A stretch of 64,000 nucleotides of DNA from Microbotryomycetes sp. JL201 (Eukaryota > Basidiomycota > Microbotryomycetes). Below are positions 1 through 11,622 of the stretch, one piece after another. The position numbers were made by a program, and so were the translations under genes. The stretch spans positions 186,001 through 250,000 of the forward strand of contig JAQYUZ010000014.1 in NCBI GenBank assembly GCA_033819885.1, read 5' to 3'. Each line of letters starts with the position of its first letter. Positions within the stretch are counted from its first letter, which is position 1. The notes under the pieces are model-generated. The model made no database searches and was not told the origin of the DNA. It worked only from the letters and a program-made list of their open reading frames with translations.

Positions 1-156
1 GAGTGTCTGGTTTGAATGTCGGAATGAGGACAAGGCAGAGTCGCGCGCTCGAGTCTGACCTGATTCGAGGTTGAGCGACTGCGCACGGGCCTCCTTCCGG
101 CCGTGTCTGTGCTCGCCGCCATGTCGAGCGAGACGCGTCAGTTTTGAGACTGTTTC

Positions 157-3100
157 GTGAATATGGGATCTGTGTGTGCTGATCTTCTGGCTGCTACATC
201 GTCGACAGCCGTGGCGCCGTCGCGGTTCAAGTTCAAGCCAAAGCGCAAAACACCGGCCCAAGACAGACGCGAGCCATCAGCGACCCCGTCAGTCGACTCA
301 ACAGCATTCTCTACGCCTGTCAACGCGGCTCGTGTCCTTCCTGATGCGGATGACGACGCAAATCGCACCAACGACTCGAGCGCGAACAACAACATTGGCC
401 GTGTAGATGCAAATGGCAAACACGGAAGCAGTGGTCCAGCCCACTTGTCCACTGACGGTCCCATGAAGCCCCCACCGGTACCCAAGCCCGCAAAAGCTCA
501 AGTTCGCAAGGCTCAGCCGTTCGCTCCAGGCGCTTCGTTTGGGTTGTCAGAAGCTTCATCGTCGGCTTCCCAGCAGGCATCGCAATCACAAACTCAATTG
601 AGCACACTCGGATTATCAATTTTCACTCAGGAGTCCAACGCGACGCAAGACACGCAACCGAGTAGCCAACCTTCAGCCTCTGTACCGCCACCTTCGAGTT
701 CACCACGAGCCAAATCATCCAACAAGCCATCAAGAACGGCAACGGCTGGAAAAGCTTTCACTGTTGGCGTCGCTCCTCCTCAAGCTAGTCCGACTAGGCC
801 GTCCGCTGCTTTGTTGACCAGTTCGCCTGCACGAGCAAGTGCTTTGGAGATTCAGTCGGAGGATGGACCTGTTGCGGACGCCAGACCTGCAAGTCAAGCT
901 GATTCCACTGTTCAGCAAAATCCTGCTGCTGCGAGTAAAAAAGTATCAAAGACGACAAAGCGAAAAGCGGCAGAATTGCAAACCAAAGTCGGCGAAGGCG
1001 ATCACTTGGAAGACGTCGAGACAGAGAACCATTCTACTTTGACAAAAACGACAAGAAAAGGTCGCGTTGACAAAGGCAAAGGCAAATCTGTGGATGAAAC
1101 GCCATTGCCGGCAACTGTCGAGGTTCCTTCCGCTGCAGAGCCAACGACCGAAGTAGCTGAACCGAAGAAGAAACGAGCGACTCGACGGCCTACAAAGGCT
1201 CAACTTGAAAACCAAAACCAGTCGCAGTCGTCAAACATGATGATGTCGCTGGCGATCGCAACTCAGGTGGTGGAAGGAGAAATCGATCGTGAAGAAGCAG
1301 AGAAGCGACAAGAAGAATTGCAACGACAACGACAAATGCCGAAGAAACGCGGCAGGCCAAAGAAGATTGCTGATGATACGGGGGCGGCGCAACCACCAAA
1401 AAAGAGAGGCAGACCCAAGAGAACGGTTGTCCCTGTTCAAGATGAGGAACCCGATGAGGGCGGGCGAGAGGAGGGCGAAGAAGGACCGGCGCCAGCAAAG
1501 TCTCGCAGGGCGAAGAGCAAGGCTCGCGAGAATTTGGCTGCCAACGCTGGAGCGGATGGTGGTGTCGAGAATGGAGCCGACAAGGACGCTGAGGTCTCAT
1601 CGGCGGACGACGAAAATGCTGACGACGATAACGTGCGAAGACGAGCCAGAGGTCCGGTTGCTGGTCGCGACGACGACAGTGATGATGAATTCCTCAGACG
1701 GCAGCAATCTACGCGTCGTCAAGTCCAGAGACGAGGTAACGCCAAGCGTGGCAAAACTTCAACTCTAGCCGACGAGACGGACGAACAAGAGCGCCAGGGG
1801 CAGCCCAGGCAGGCAGCGGGCGCACAGGACGGACATGACGCGTTTGATGAAGACCCCGATGGCGAGACGGCTTCAGAAAGCGAGATGCAGATCGACGGAC
1901 AGTCGCGAAAGAAGGAACGCGCCTACACTGTTCAAATGATTACCGTCGACCCAACGCAGACTACACTCGCGCAACTCGCGCACGCTCGGGATGACGTTGT
2001 TGGGCGGCTGGGTCAGCGATCACACGAAATCATGAGGAGACAGAAAGAGCTGCGCGTGTTGGCAAAGGAGAAGAGAATGCAGAGGATGGCTATGATGAAA
2101 AAAAGGCAAGAGAGGAGGATTCGGGGGCAACCAAGCGATCAAGAGACCGATCCAGGCGAGGACGAGTCGACTGACGCAAACACCGAGGCTGTCGCTGCGC
2201 CAGGAACGACAGCACCTGAACCTACTCGGATCGAGGTCGCACCCGCCCGACTTCAAGGAACAGGTGCTCCTGATGCAGGCGCCACCGTCGCAGGCGATGA
2301 GGACAATGATGACGAGGTCGAATACAACAGCGATGACGACCCAGTCAAGCGCAGTGAGAAACGTCAGCGCGCGCTTGCGCAAGGCGCTACTCTCCTTGCG
2401 GCCATGAGTGATGACGAGAATGATGTCGAGGAAGACGAGAACGCCAAGAAAGGCAGTCAAGCGGGCGGCGACGAGGATGACGAAGACGACGAAGAAACCT
2501 TTCAGGAGACGAGCGCGGTACAAATGCGAATGGTCGATGGCAAACTCGTTATTGATACAAATAGTTTGACTATTGATCGAGTTCAAGATGTGAGATTGTG
2601 CTTCTGGTACACAGACTTTTCAGTTGTCACGGTGGCTGACGAACACTCTGTCAGGCCGACCTCGCTCCTGGAAACCGAGTCGTTGTCGAAGAAGATAACC
2701 GCGACAGGTTTGTCAATTATTCTACACACAGTAGGCACGCTCGGCCGAACAAGTGGACGGCGGAAGAGACGGAACTGTTTTACGAAGGCGTCAGACAGTT
2801 TGGTACCGACTTTGAGATGATTGCCGGTTTGTTTCCGGATCGAGATCGAGCTCAGATCAAGAAAAAGTGGACAAAGGAAGACAAGATGTATCCTCAAAAG
2901 ATCACGGCTGCTTTCAATGGTAAAAAGGCCATCAGTGAGTACCCAATCAATCGCCCCAGAAACTCGTCCAAGCTTGAACTTTTGTCTGTAATCCTTCAGA
3001 TCTGGATGAATACTCAAAGCGGACGGGTTACGAACTGTCTGGTCCGGTGCCGGAAGACCCTATGGACGAGATTAATGCTCGACGGGCTGCAGAAGAGACC

Positions 3101-3361
3101 AATCGGCCGGCTAATATCGGGGGCGAGCGAAGCGTCAGTGTCAAGGTCAAGAAGCGCGAGACGACTGCGCCTGAGTCTTTTGGTGGCCCTGCGAACGATG
3201 ACGGGGCCGATGACGCACGAGAAGAAGAAAGCGACGAGGAAGAAGAAGAAACTGAGCTCGAGAGACTTGAACGCGAAGAGGCGAGAGAAAGGGAGATTCA
3301 GGCAGAGCTCGCTGCCGCTGGCGAAGAATCAGGACGCCGCAAAAAGAAGAAAAGGACTTGA
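157..3361 (+). CDS. BDP1: TFIIIB subunit B'' (BDP1-like)
   Basis: BDP1 is the B'' subunit of TFIIIB, which places RNA polymerase III on tRNA and 5S genes in the nucleus. I read three exons: 157-2589, 2655-2934 and 3000-3361, joined by a phase-0 and a phase-1 intron of 65 bases each; the phases close to give about 1024 residues. The diagnostic part is the Myb/SANT domain encoded by exon 2 (about residues 830-890), with RPNKWTAEETELFYEGVRQF and then FGTDFEMIAGLFPDRDRAQI, a BDP1 hallmark. The long N-terminal part is Ser/Gln-rich, then very charged, with two AT-hook-like KKRGRPK motifs near residues 400-420 and several acidic runs. The C-terminus is an acidic/basic Glu-Lys-rich tail ending in KKKKRT. 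The start at 157 is the first in-frame ATG. Family call is firm; the exact N-terminus is not. Confidence 0.9.
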
Positions 3362-3486
3362 AAATTGTGATTTGCGATTGACTGCGCTTTATTTTTAGTT
3401 GTTGTTGTCCGAGTTGATGCGATTGGATTTGGAAAAATGATTACAACAACCGTTTGGTATCAACACTGCGAAGAAAATTCCCAGGA

Positions 3487-4833
3487 TCAAGCGTTCGCGG
3501 CCTCCTGCTCTCTCTTTTTGCGCCGCTCCTCTGCTTCTCGCTTCAGTCGCTCGACTTTGGATTCATCGTTGCGTTTCGCAAATTTTTCGACCTTGTTTTG
3601 TAACTGCTCTTCTGCCTCTCGTTTCCTCTTCTCCTCGAGCGCAACCATTTGTCGCTCGATTTCGCGCGAGTGACGCTCGCGAGCTTGGCGAGCTCTGTCT
3701 GCTTTTGACATACCCGGTGTCAGCAGCGACTGTGAATCAGACGAGTGATTGCCAGGTGTGCGATCAGAGATTCGTTGCGAAAAGCCTCCGCCTGCCGACG
3801 ACGCGGACTTGGAAGGGTCTTGCTTTTTCGCGACAATATTGAGACCACCCGACATGAGTTGGCGCTTGTCTACGATTTCGCCGTCGTCGTTGACATCGAC
3901 GTGTTTGCCAGTTTTGCGCTCGAATTCCGAGGCAATCTCTGCTTCGGATTTCTCCTTTGGCGGTCCCTCGACCGTAAACAGTGGTTTCGTCTTGCTGTCT
4001 TTTGCGGCTTGAGCAGCGGCGACGGCCTGCTCGTGAACCTTGTCGTTTGCATCGAGATACGTCTTGAAGAATGCGCTTAGTCCTTTTGCATTCTTTGCCT
4101 CGAGTTCTGGTATCATTGCGCGCGTGCCGTCAGCCATACGTCTGTATCCCGCGGGTTTCACTTTGGTCCGACACTCACCTTCTTTCTTCTTTTCCTCTTC
4201 TTCTATCCGCCTGAGCTCCTCTTGCTGTGCGAGGTAGGCGGGCGTAACAAACTGATCCTTGTCTGCAAACTCGTCCCCTTCGCGCTCTCGTTCGCGCTGG
4301 ACCATCTTGTCCTCAGCTCTGAGCCTATCACGCTTTCTCAGCTCTGCAGTCTCGATCAAACCTGCAATGTATTTAGGCTGTGCATGAGCAGCGTGTCAGT
4401 GACTAGACGTCTGTCCGAACTTCAGAGGATCCAAGACACCCGCCTTTCTCTCGCTTGCTTCTTGCTTGCGTTGCTCTTGTGCGATTCTCTCCCCTTGTTT
4501 CATGCTATCGTACACTTCGTCGTACTCGTACACAGTCTCGTCAAGTGCGAGCTGTTGTTGTTGCAATTCGCGTTCACGCTTTGTCAGTTTGTCGCCTTTT
4601 AACGCAACAACGACTGGTGGCGCTGATGATTGTTTCTTCAATGCTGAAGCTGAAGGCATGCCTTTGCTGCCATTGTCCTCGTCATCGTCGTCGTCGCCGC
4701 CGAATGCGTTCGTCTTTGTGCTGGCGCGTGCCGACGGCTTTGCAGGCTTGAGCGTCAAAGGCTTGATCCCACCAGAAGTGCTTGGCGATTTAGACGTGGC
4801 TGCGGCGCCTAGCGACATCTTGAACGGTGGCAT
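3487..4833 (-). CDS. NSRP1/CCDC55-like splicing regulatory protein
   Basis: The protein matches the nuclear speckle splicing regulatory protein 1 family (DUF2040), which acts in pre-mRNA splicing. After a Ser/Pro/Lys-rich N-terminus come YEYDEVYDSMKQ, the junction ERK-PKYI, and a charged helical block with REREREGDEFADKDQFVTPAY, the family core. The rest is a coiled coil rich in Arg, Glu and Lys. There are two exons: 4833 down to about 4444 or 4438, and 4377-3487. The intron donor is ambiguous. A GC donor (GCGGGT, intron 4378-4443) gives ERK joined directly to PKYI as in the family; a GT donor (GTCTTG, intron 4378-4437) adds two residues. Both keep phase 0. Two start codons, 4833 and 4818, are possible; about 427-429 residues from the first. 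It is divergent from the isomerase gene at 4981 with a promoter gap of about 150 bases. Confidence 0.85.
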
Positions 4834-4980
4834 CGAGCGTGCTGCAGCACGTGACTTTCGAGTCGGCAGAGAGAAACACAAAGCTGACGAATCACAGGGT
4901 ATCCTCCTAATTCCGACAACGACATCAACCATTCGACAAAAGCTGACGCCTACTGTGGTGACCACACCGTCCTCTAAGGC

Positions 4981-6237
4981 ATGCGCACGACGCTCGCAAA
5001 GTTGCCGTCATTGCTGCGCAGTCGAGCGCAACGTCACTGCCGAGCCATGACACTCGATCAACATGTATCAGTTCGGACGAAATATAATTCGGCCGTCCTC
5101 GATGAATTCGACGAAGCAAAGCGAGTTGCCGCCAAACTGGCAGTCGACAAAGTACTTGACTTAGACAGACATCACGTTGTCGGCATTGGCAGTGGGACGA
5201 CCATCGTCTATGTCGCACAAGAGATCAAAAAGCGGATTGAAAAAGCCGGCTACGACCCGAGACACAGACTGTGAGCGAGTGTTCCATTGAAAACTGTCCT
5301 GAAAAAGATCAGTGGCTCAAAGTTGCATCCATCGCAAGGCACACTTTTGTTCCGACAGGTTGGCAAAGCAGGGCTTTATGTGTCGAGAACGGCTTGCCTG
5401 TTGTTGACTTGTGTAAGTGGCGATGGGCCAAGCGCGAAATGAATTCCGGATATCAAAGCTGAGTCGAGGGCTTGGTGCGATGCAGTGGACGTGGACGGCA
5501 TCGACATTGTGAGACACCCTTCATGGGGGTGAGAGCTAGCACTCGGAATCACAAACGCAGCTAACTACGGCCGCAGGCATTTGATGGAGCCGACGACCTA
5601 GATCCGCACTTGAACGTCGTCAAAGGCGGAGGCGCCTGCCTGTTGCAGGAGAAAATAGTCATGAAGTTGTCGGCTTACAATGTGTGAGCCTTGAAGAGGC
5701 ACCATGCAGAGTCCTCGTGCACGAGAACGGAGCTAAGTAAAACTCTCGGTTTCAAATGATGCAGCATTGTGGCAGACGAGCGCAAAGAAAGCGCCATGTT
5801 GATGCATGGGGTACGTCAGTTTTGCGATCAATTTCTGGGATATTCGGAATTGGCGTTCTGCTGTTGAATGCGATCATGCATTGCAGGAGTGGCGGCAAGG
5901 TGTGCCTGTCGAAATCATTCCTCAAGCAGTCTCTCTCGTCTGCAAGCAGCTCGCAACTGCTTTTGACCATCCATTGTGCGCAAAATTACGTCAGGGAGGA
6001 CCGGGCAAGGCTGGACCGGTAGTGACAGACAACGGCAATTTTGTGTTGGACGTGTCGGGGTGGTCTGGACGGATGATGAATCCAAGCAACGTCGCAGAGG
6101 TTGAGAGCAAAATGAAAATGATGACGGGAATCGTGGAGGTCGGACTGTTTTCCGGGTTGGTTGACGAAGTGTTTGTCGGATTCCGGTCTGGAGCTGCGAA
6201 GCGACATCTCTCGAGACGAGACACTCTTAGTTCGTAG
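4981..6237 (+). CDS. RKI1: ribose-5-phosphate isomerase (type A)
   Basis: This enzyme interconverts ribose 5-phosphate and ribulose 5-phosphate in the non-oxidative pentose phosphate pathway, in the cytosol. Six exons: 4981-5270, 5339-5412, 5486-5508, 5577-5683, 5765-5810 and 5887-6237; all phases close, giving 296 residues, or 274 from the second ATG at 5047 (MTLDQH). Family motifs in order are the substrate loop [30 protein letters not shown], the catalytic acidic segment [39 protein letters not shown] and [10 protein letters not shown], then [10 protein letters not shown] and [18 protein letters not shown]. The third exon is only 23 bases and encodes part of the active-site segment. The family symbol follows the yeast gene. 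The call is firm. Confidence 0.93.
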
Positions 6238-6369
6238 AAGCAGCATTGCCGTCAAAATTGAATGTTGTACCAAATGACAGTTCTACGAGCCCGGTGTCCG
6301 GGGACTGGCTCGGGCCGAAGAGGAAATTTGAGCTCGGGCCTCGCTCCAGCTTTCACCTCGCTCGCCAGG

Positions 6370-7722
6370 ATGGCTCGGCGAAGACGAAGCGCGCCCATGC
6401 AGGACTCTACAGACCAGCTGGGGTACCTTGACGCGGGCGAGATTGGCGACGACGATGAGCGCGCGAGCAGCGACTCGATCGACCCGCTCAGCGACGATTC
6501 GCTCGCGGCTCTCAGACGCCTGGCGCGCTACAGACCACCGCCGGACCCTTGTTAGTGCGCCATTATTCGATCAGTCGCGACTCTGATCAGGTTGATGACG
6601 CAGGGCCACGAGAGAATCGAGCGGCCGTCTTGGTCGCGCTGTTTGGATCGCGTACAGGCAAGAATCTAAATGTACTGCTGTCGACGAGAGCTTTGACGCT
6701 CAGAACATTTGTAAGTGACCCTCTTCCCGCCAGCCTTTACATGTGGCCTGCGCGCGAGCACACTCTCGGGTTGTGGGGCCGACCCGCTGACGGACCGCTG
6801 TTTATTCATGGTATAGCCGGGCAACGTCGCGCTGCCGGGTGGGAAGCAAGATGATGAAGGTCAGCTGTAGCTCGCTTCGGAACAGGTCGTCTTTGCAGGC
6901 CCTAACGATGCACGTTTCGATCATTCGTCGGTTTCAGACATCAACCTTGAAGCAACCGCACGAAGAGAAGGTACGAGGACAAGCTCTTCACGGATCTATT
7001 GGATTGACCGAATTGTTTGCTTCTGCAGCTTTCGAAGAGATAGGCTTGCCGCCAAACCCAAATGTTGTGAGGTATCTGACCACGCTGCCACCATTCTTGG
7101 CCCGGAGCTTGTTGCTCGTTACACCTGTCGTCGTGTTCATCCTCGACTCTTCGCTCAAGGTGCGACAAGCTCGGTCCATCTTCTCACTGAGTCGAATCTG
7201 ATCATTTTTTGCGGATGCTTTGCGGGACGCAGCCAAACTTGAACCCGGCCGAAGTTGACGACGTGTTCAGTTTCCCGCTGCGAGGATTCCTGCAACAACG
7301 GGGTACCGAACAAGTACTGGGCCACTCGTCCGTCCCTCAAGAAGTCCTTCAAGGCACAAAGCCGTATCACGAGCACATTGACTACCCATGGTTCGATGGC
7401 GTGCCGCACCGATATCATCACTTCGAGGCGAGACCGAAACCCATCACCGGATTGACAGCAGAGATATTGATACACGTGGCTCAGATTGCCTAGTGAGCAT
7501 GCGCTTCAAGTGGTCCTTGTTGGGTTGAGCGCAAAGTTGACATTCAGTTTTTGTGTTTGTGCGCACGTGGTCGTGTCGTGAAGTGATGAAAAGGCAGAAT
7601 TTCAAGTGTATGCTCCGGATGAGTGGCCTCAGAAGCAACTGATCGAGAGAGGGATGCAAGACCCGAGGTGGATCGCGCAGAAACGCAAGAAGCATACGGC
7701 AGTGACGCAGGAAAAGTTGTAA
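6370..7722 (+). CDS. Nudix hydrolase, coenzyme A diphosphatase-like
   Basis: The protein resembles the PCD1/NUDT7/NUDT8 group, which cleaves CoA and CoA derivatives to phosphopantetheine and 3',5'-ADP, often in peroxisomes or mitochondria. Seven exons: 6370-6550, 6604-6710, 6817-6859, 6938-6970, 7029-7159, 7233-7492 and 7584-7722; phases close to 297 residues. Key segments are WPRENRAAVLVALFGSR, LSTRALTLRTFPGNVALPGG, then the Nudix box read across three small exons as GKQDDED, seven residues and REAFEEIGL, followed by LPPFLARSLLLVTPVVVF and LNPAEVDDVFSFPL. As in NUDT7, the first acidic box position is Asp rather than Glu. The C-terminus ends in VTQEKL, which resembles no clear PTS1 tripeptide except loosely. 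The last intron (7493-7583) is placed so the ORF continues through IAYDEKAEFQVYAPDEWP, a common family ending. Confidence 0.88.
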
Positions 7723-7889
7723 TCTGTTCCGGTATGCCAAGTTTGAAGTACTCTGTTGTATCTTGATTTTGCGAGGTCGTGCACTTGTCCCTCGGTGATG
7801 TGAGTTATCAGAGGGGCCCGAGCGCGCGAATTTGAGGCACCGCCTCGATCAAGTTCGACTCCTTAACCTGCGTGCCCACTCCCCCGGCC

Positions 7890-10800
7890 ATGAGTGCAGG
7901 TGAGTACAGCAAGTCTATGGCCATCGGTTGAGGTGCATCTGGAAGCAGAATGCGCGCTTGCCGTGACCGCCTCCAAGCAGCGGACGCTCGAAGCTGCAAG
8001 CAGCGATGTCATCAAGGTCTGACGCGGCAACATGGTGTCGCAACATGCTCGCTGTTGCATTGATCCATGCTGCCGTGCACTTGATGCAGCTCGCTGACAC
8101 CTCGTTTCTTTGGCCTCGCTCGCGCTTGACGGCGTTCCCCGCACGCTGTTCGGTCTATGCAGACATACACGACAAAGCAGAATCCATCCGAAAAGCAGCG
8201 CAACATGCGTCTTCGTCCGACGCGCAAATCGCCTGGGACTCGCTCGCAGACGATGCTCGTCAAGTCGCAGACAACCTGACAACATGTGTGTGCGACGCCT
8301 TCCATGGAATGGAGCAACACAAAGTTGTCCGCTGATAACGTGCTCTAACGCCTCGCAGCCGACCTTCGCATCCAACTCGGCAAGACCGGCCTCGTCCAGG
8401 ATTGTGGCCACTTGCTCGCCACAGGCTCATCGAATGACTCGGTTCTGGACCCGGACACGCTGCAGAGCAAAACTCAATTATTGCGCGTCATCGGAAACAT
8501 GTGCTACGAGAATGGTTCGTCCGTCTCGGCCGGCAGTCTGGACCTCGCCGCCGCTGACGCTCTCCTACATGGATGTAATCAGACGATAACAGGCAGCAAG
8601 CTGACGAGGCCAAAGTGCCAGTCACCCTCGTGAAAGCGCTGCAAGCGCTGCTGTCGAGGACAGGTGAATGGACTTTGCCAGAGCTCAAATTCACAAGAGC
8701 AGCAGTGGGAGCGCTCCTGAACATGTCACTCGCTTACGGTGCGCGTCAAACACTCGTTATGCCACGTCCAAGAGAAACGGATGCTGACTGCTTGCTACGT
8801 AGACCCGATTCGAAACCAATTGTCGACCCCGGAAGCCATCGCGCTGTTGCTCGCTCTTGTCGACTCAAGACCTGCACAAAGCCGCAAACCCAGCGTGTAT
8901 GTTATCGGTTCATGGGTAAGCGGACCTTCAGCAGACCAGGACGAAGCAGAGTGGCGACAACGGATAGAGACTGGTGCATTGATCGCCACATGGGCCATGA
9001 CTATGTTGGAAGAATTGACAACCGACGGTGAGTCGACTGAGCGAGACGCGGACAATGAGAATCGCTACTGATATCTGAGTCGGACAGACAAAGCTAGTTT
9101 GGCAACGTCAGAGGGCGTCAAAGCTCTGGCATCTGTTATCGTCTCTTGCCAGGACGACTCGAATAGCCTTCCTTACAGCGGGTGGAATAATGAGGATGTA
9201 TCAGACCGCACCAGCGTCGATCTCGAACTGATTACGAATGCTTCGAGCCTGCTTGAAGCCGTCGCGATCGACCACGAACAAGCGAGACAGGCTCTCGGTT
9301 TGCGAGCACTGTCCGACGATGGAGGACTCATCTTGGCGCAACTCATGGATTTTGTCGAATCATCTAGTGTCCCACAGTACTGGTCTAAACGAGAAGGTGA
9401 CTCGAGCGGGCTCGAAAAGAGTTTCTCGCTCGTCAAATCTGCAGTTGTGCGAGCGATCGTCGAAGCACCGAATTCGGACGTCGTCATGAACAAACTGTTT
9501 GCTTTAGGCCACAAAAGCTGGCTCGTGATTCGACTTGTGAATTGGGTGCAAGAGGCTCAGCAAGGCAGAGAAGATTTGCTGATCTGCGCGTCGCACATGC
9601 TTGCCGCACTGGCAAGAAGAGGTACGTCCCGAGGTTCTGGCGGCCGAGTCGTGCACGCTGACCAAGTTCACGCGCTCTCGTACTCAGACGAACATTGTGT
9701 GTCGCTCGTGCATCAGTATGGCGTTGTCGAGCCCTTGTCACAAATCGTTCTCAGCAAGACGGCACAACAATTTGTCAAGCGTGATAGAAACGCAACGAAC
9801 CTGGGAGAGGTCACGCAGATTTTGTACGGCGTTGTCAGCCTGCTCAGGCACCTTGCAATTCCAGGCGAGTTGCTCAGTGGCCTGATTTTTTCCCGAAGTA
9901 GGCTGACACTCGTGTGGTTAGTGACAAACAAGATTATCCTGGGTGACAGTGGCATCATCGGTCCAGTATCATGCTTGCTGCGGAAAGAGCTAGACATGGT
10001 CGGACCGCTGCAAAACTCTGTTGTCGGGTTGCTCAAACATCTTAGCGCGGCAAATGGCAAGTTTTTTTTGGGGGGCAGTGTTTGTCCGCCGGATGCTGAC
10101 GCCTGGTTCACACCTTCAGTGGCAAACTCGCTTCGGATATTGGAAGCAGAATGCGCCCTTGGCGAACCCGTCTCGACACCGGTCGACCTCATCGTCTCGC
10201 TCATTTCACGGACAGATGACGTCAGACTAAGGTCAGAAGCGACCCGCGTGCTCGTCAATATTGTTCGAACCTTGTTTGCGACAAAACCTCTCGCTACAAC
10301 CGAGTTGGCCGCGGCTTCGCCCATCACGCCGACATTGACAGCTTCGGCTCAATCGAGTTTGAACGCAGAAGAGACGCTCAAGCGAAGAGGTCGACCGAAG
10401 ATTGTCAGACAAGATGTTGTCGAGGCGTTGAGTGAGATGGTCAGGTTGAGTGAAAAGTATCCGATGCTCATCAACGAGGCCATTGTGGGGTTGACGTTGC
10501 TGGCGGGCAGTGGAAGTGCAGGAGGTAAGCTGAGCCTGTCTCATAGTCGGTATCAAGGCTACGGCTGAGCGTATTGCTTTCTGCTTGCGTTTCAGCCATT
10601 TTTGTCCTCGATGCTCTGTTGAAAGAGCACGCCAAGCTCGAGCCGCTAGACCAGCAATCGTCGAACGGACAATCAGAACCTCTCACCGACTCGTCCAGAA
10701 ACCGAGCGAGGTCTTCCACACAAAGTTCGACCTCTCGTACCGCCTCACTGGCAATCAGTCCTGCCGGCGATCCACCTTGTTCGATCGAAATGATCTCAAA

Positions 10801-11173
10801 TTGGTTTGGTTCGTTCGCATCAGGTCAAATCGTTCCATCCACTCGACCTGAATCAAACTTGACAAACGGTCTCACCGCTGTCAATCAATCTCTTACGACG
10901 TCAACGCCTTTGGCGTCTGTGAACGTCAAACCCGAGATGATCGGTAACGCTTGCGCTTTGATCATCACCGTCACTAGAGGTTCAGAAGTTGCTCGAGCTG
11001 ATACTCGACAGATTGAGATCTTAAAGTCGAAACTTTTGGGACCTTTGTTGGGATGTTTGGACGTTGTCAAGGATGGACAATATCAACAAGCGACAGTAAC
11101 AAATTCGAGTTGGGGACAATTGGTAAAGACGATAGAGAGATGTGCTCAGGTCGTGGGTGCGAAACCCGCTTGA
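7890..11173 (+). CDS. armadillo-repeat protein, SmgGDS (Rap1GDS1)-like
   Basis: A 936-residue alpha-helical repeat protein resembling SmgGDS/Rap1GDS1, armadillo proteins that bind Ras/Rho-type GTPases and act as stimulators or chaperones. Eight exons: 7890-7899, 7946-8016, 8090-8285, 8359-8514, 8601-8738, 8803-9027, 9088-10524 and 10596-11173; every junction keeps phase. The first exon is only 10 bases. Repeat-like helices include QLLRVIGNMCYEN, VTLVKALQALLSRTG, FTRAAVGALLNMSLAY, DLLICASHMLAALARR and QILYGVVSLLRHLAIPG. The segments around GNMCYEN and DLLICASHMLAALAR recall SmgGDS. The exact donor/acceptor of the intron at 8515-8600 is less certain than the others. An alternative is a general armadillo/HEAT protein; the GTPase role is inferred from family likeness only. 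The gene converges with the Pumilio gene, leaving 449 bases between stops. Confidence 0.75.
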
Positions 11174-11622
11174 AAAATTTGATGAGCGAGGTTGTAATGG
11201 CGGGGAAAACAAAGAGCGTGTTGTAAAAGAATGTATCACGCCAATCTTGACGAAATGTTTTGAGAGTGCGTAAAAAAGTTTCGGATTGCGCATGTCCATA
11301 GAAGAAGAAGAAAAGCTAATCGAGCGCGAGCAAGACAAGCTGCGACAAACACTTTGCGGAAAGACAGCCACCGCCCATAGAACGAGATGCGACTGTGGAT
11401 AACGAGAAAGGTCCGACAAGGGAAAACAGGCGAAACGGACAGAGAGAGAGAGAGGAAGAGCTGCATCGTATGTCTTTCGAGTGTTTTGTACCTAGTTGAG
11501 TGAAAAACAACGTTCGACTTTGGCCCTTTCTTTTTTTGCTTTTGTTGACAAGGACTTACGTCCGAAATCGACACTGAAGACGACAAGAAACGACGGCTTG
11601 GATATATACGTGGCGCCAACGA
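11174..11622. other. convergent intergenic region
   Basis: These bases separate the 3' ends of the SmgGDS-like and Pumilio genes. I see a short GA-rich tract near 11440-11455 and no convincing coding exon; the short open frames here lack recognisable protein features. It presumably holds both 3' UTRs. Confidence 0.6.

Noticed and set aside
4138-4174. A GTGAGT...ACAG pair in the NSRP1-like gene that looks like a 37-base intron
   Set aside because: Removing 37 bases would shift the frame, while the frame that continues on both sides is a normal charged family sequence. It is left as coding.
11440-11456. GA-rich microsatellite
   Set aside because: Short simple repeat in a convergent 3' region; no reason to give it a function.
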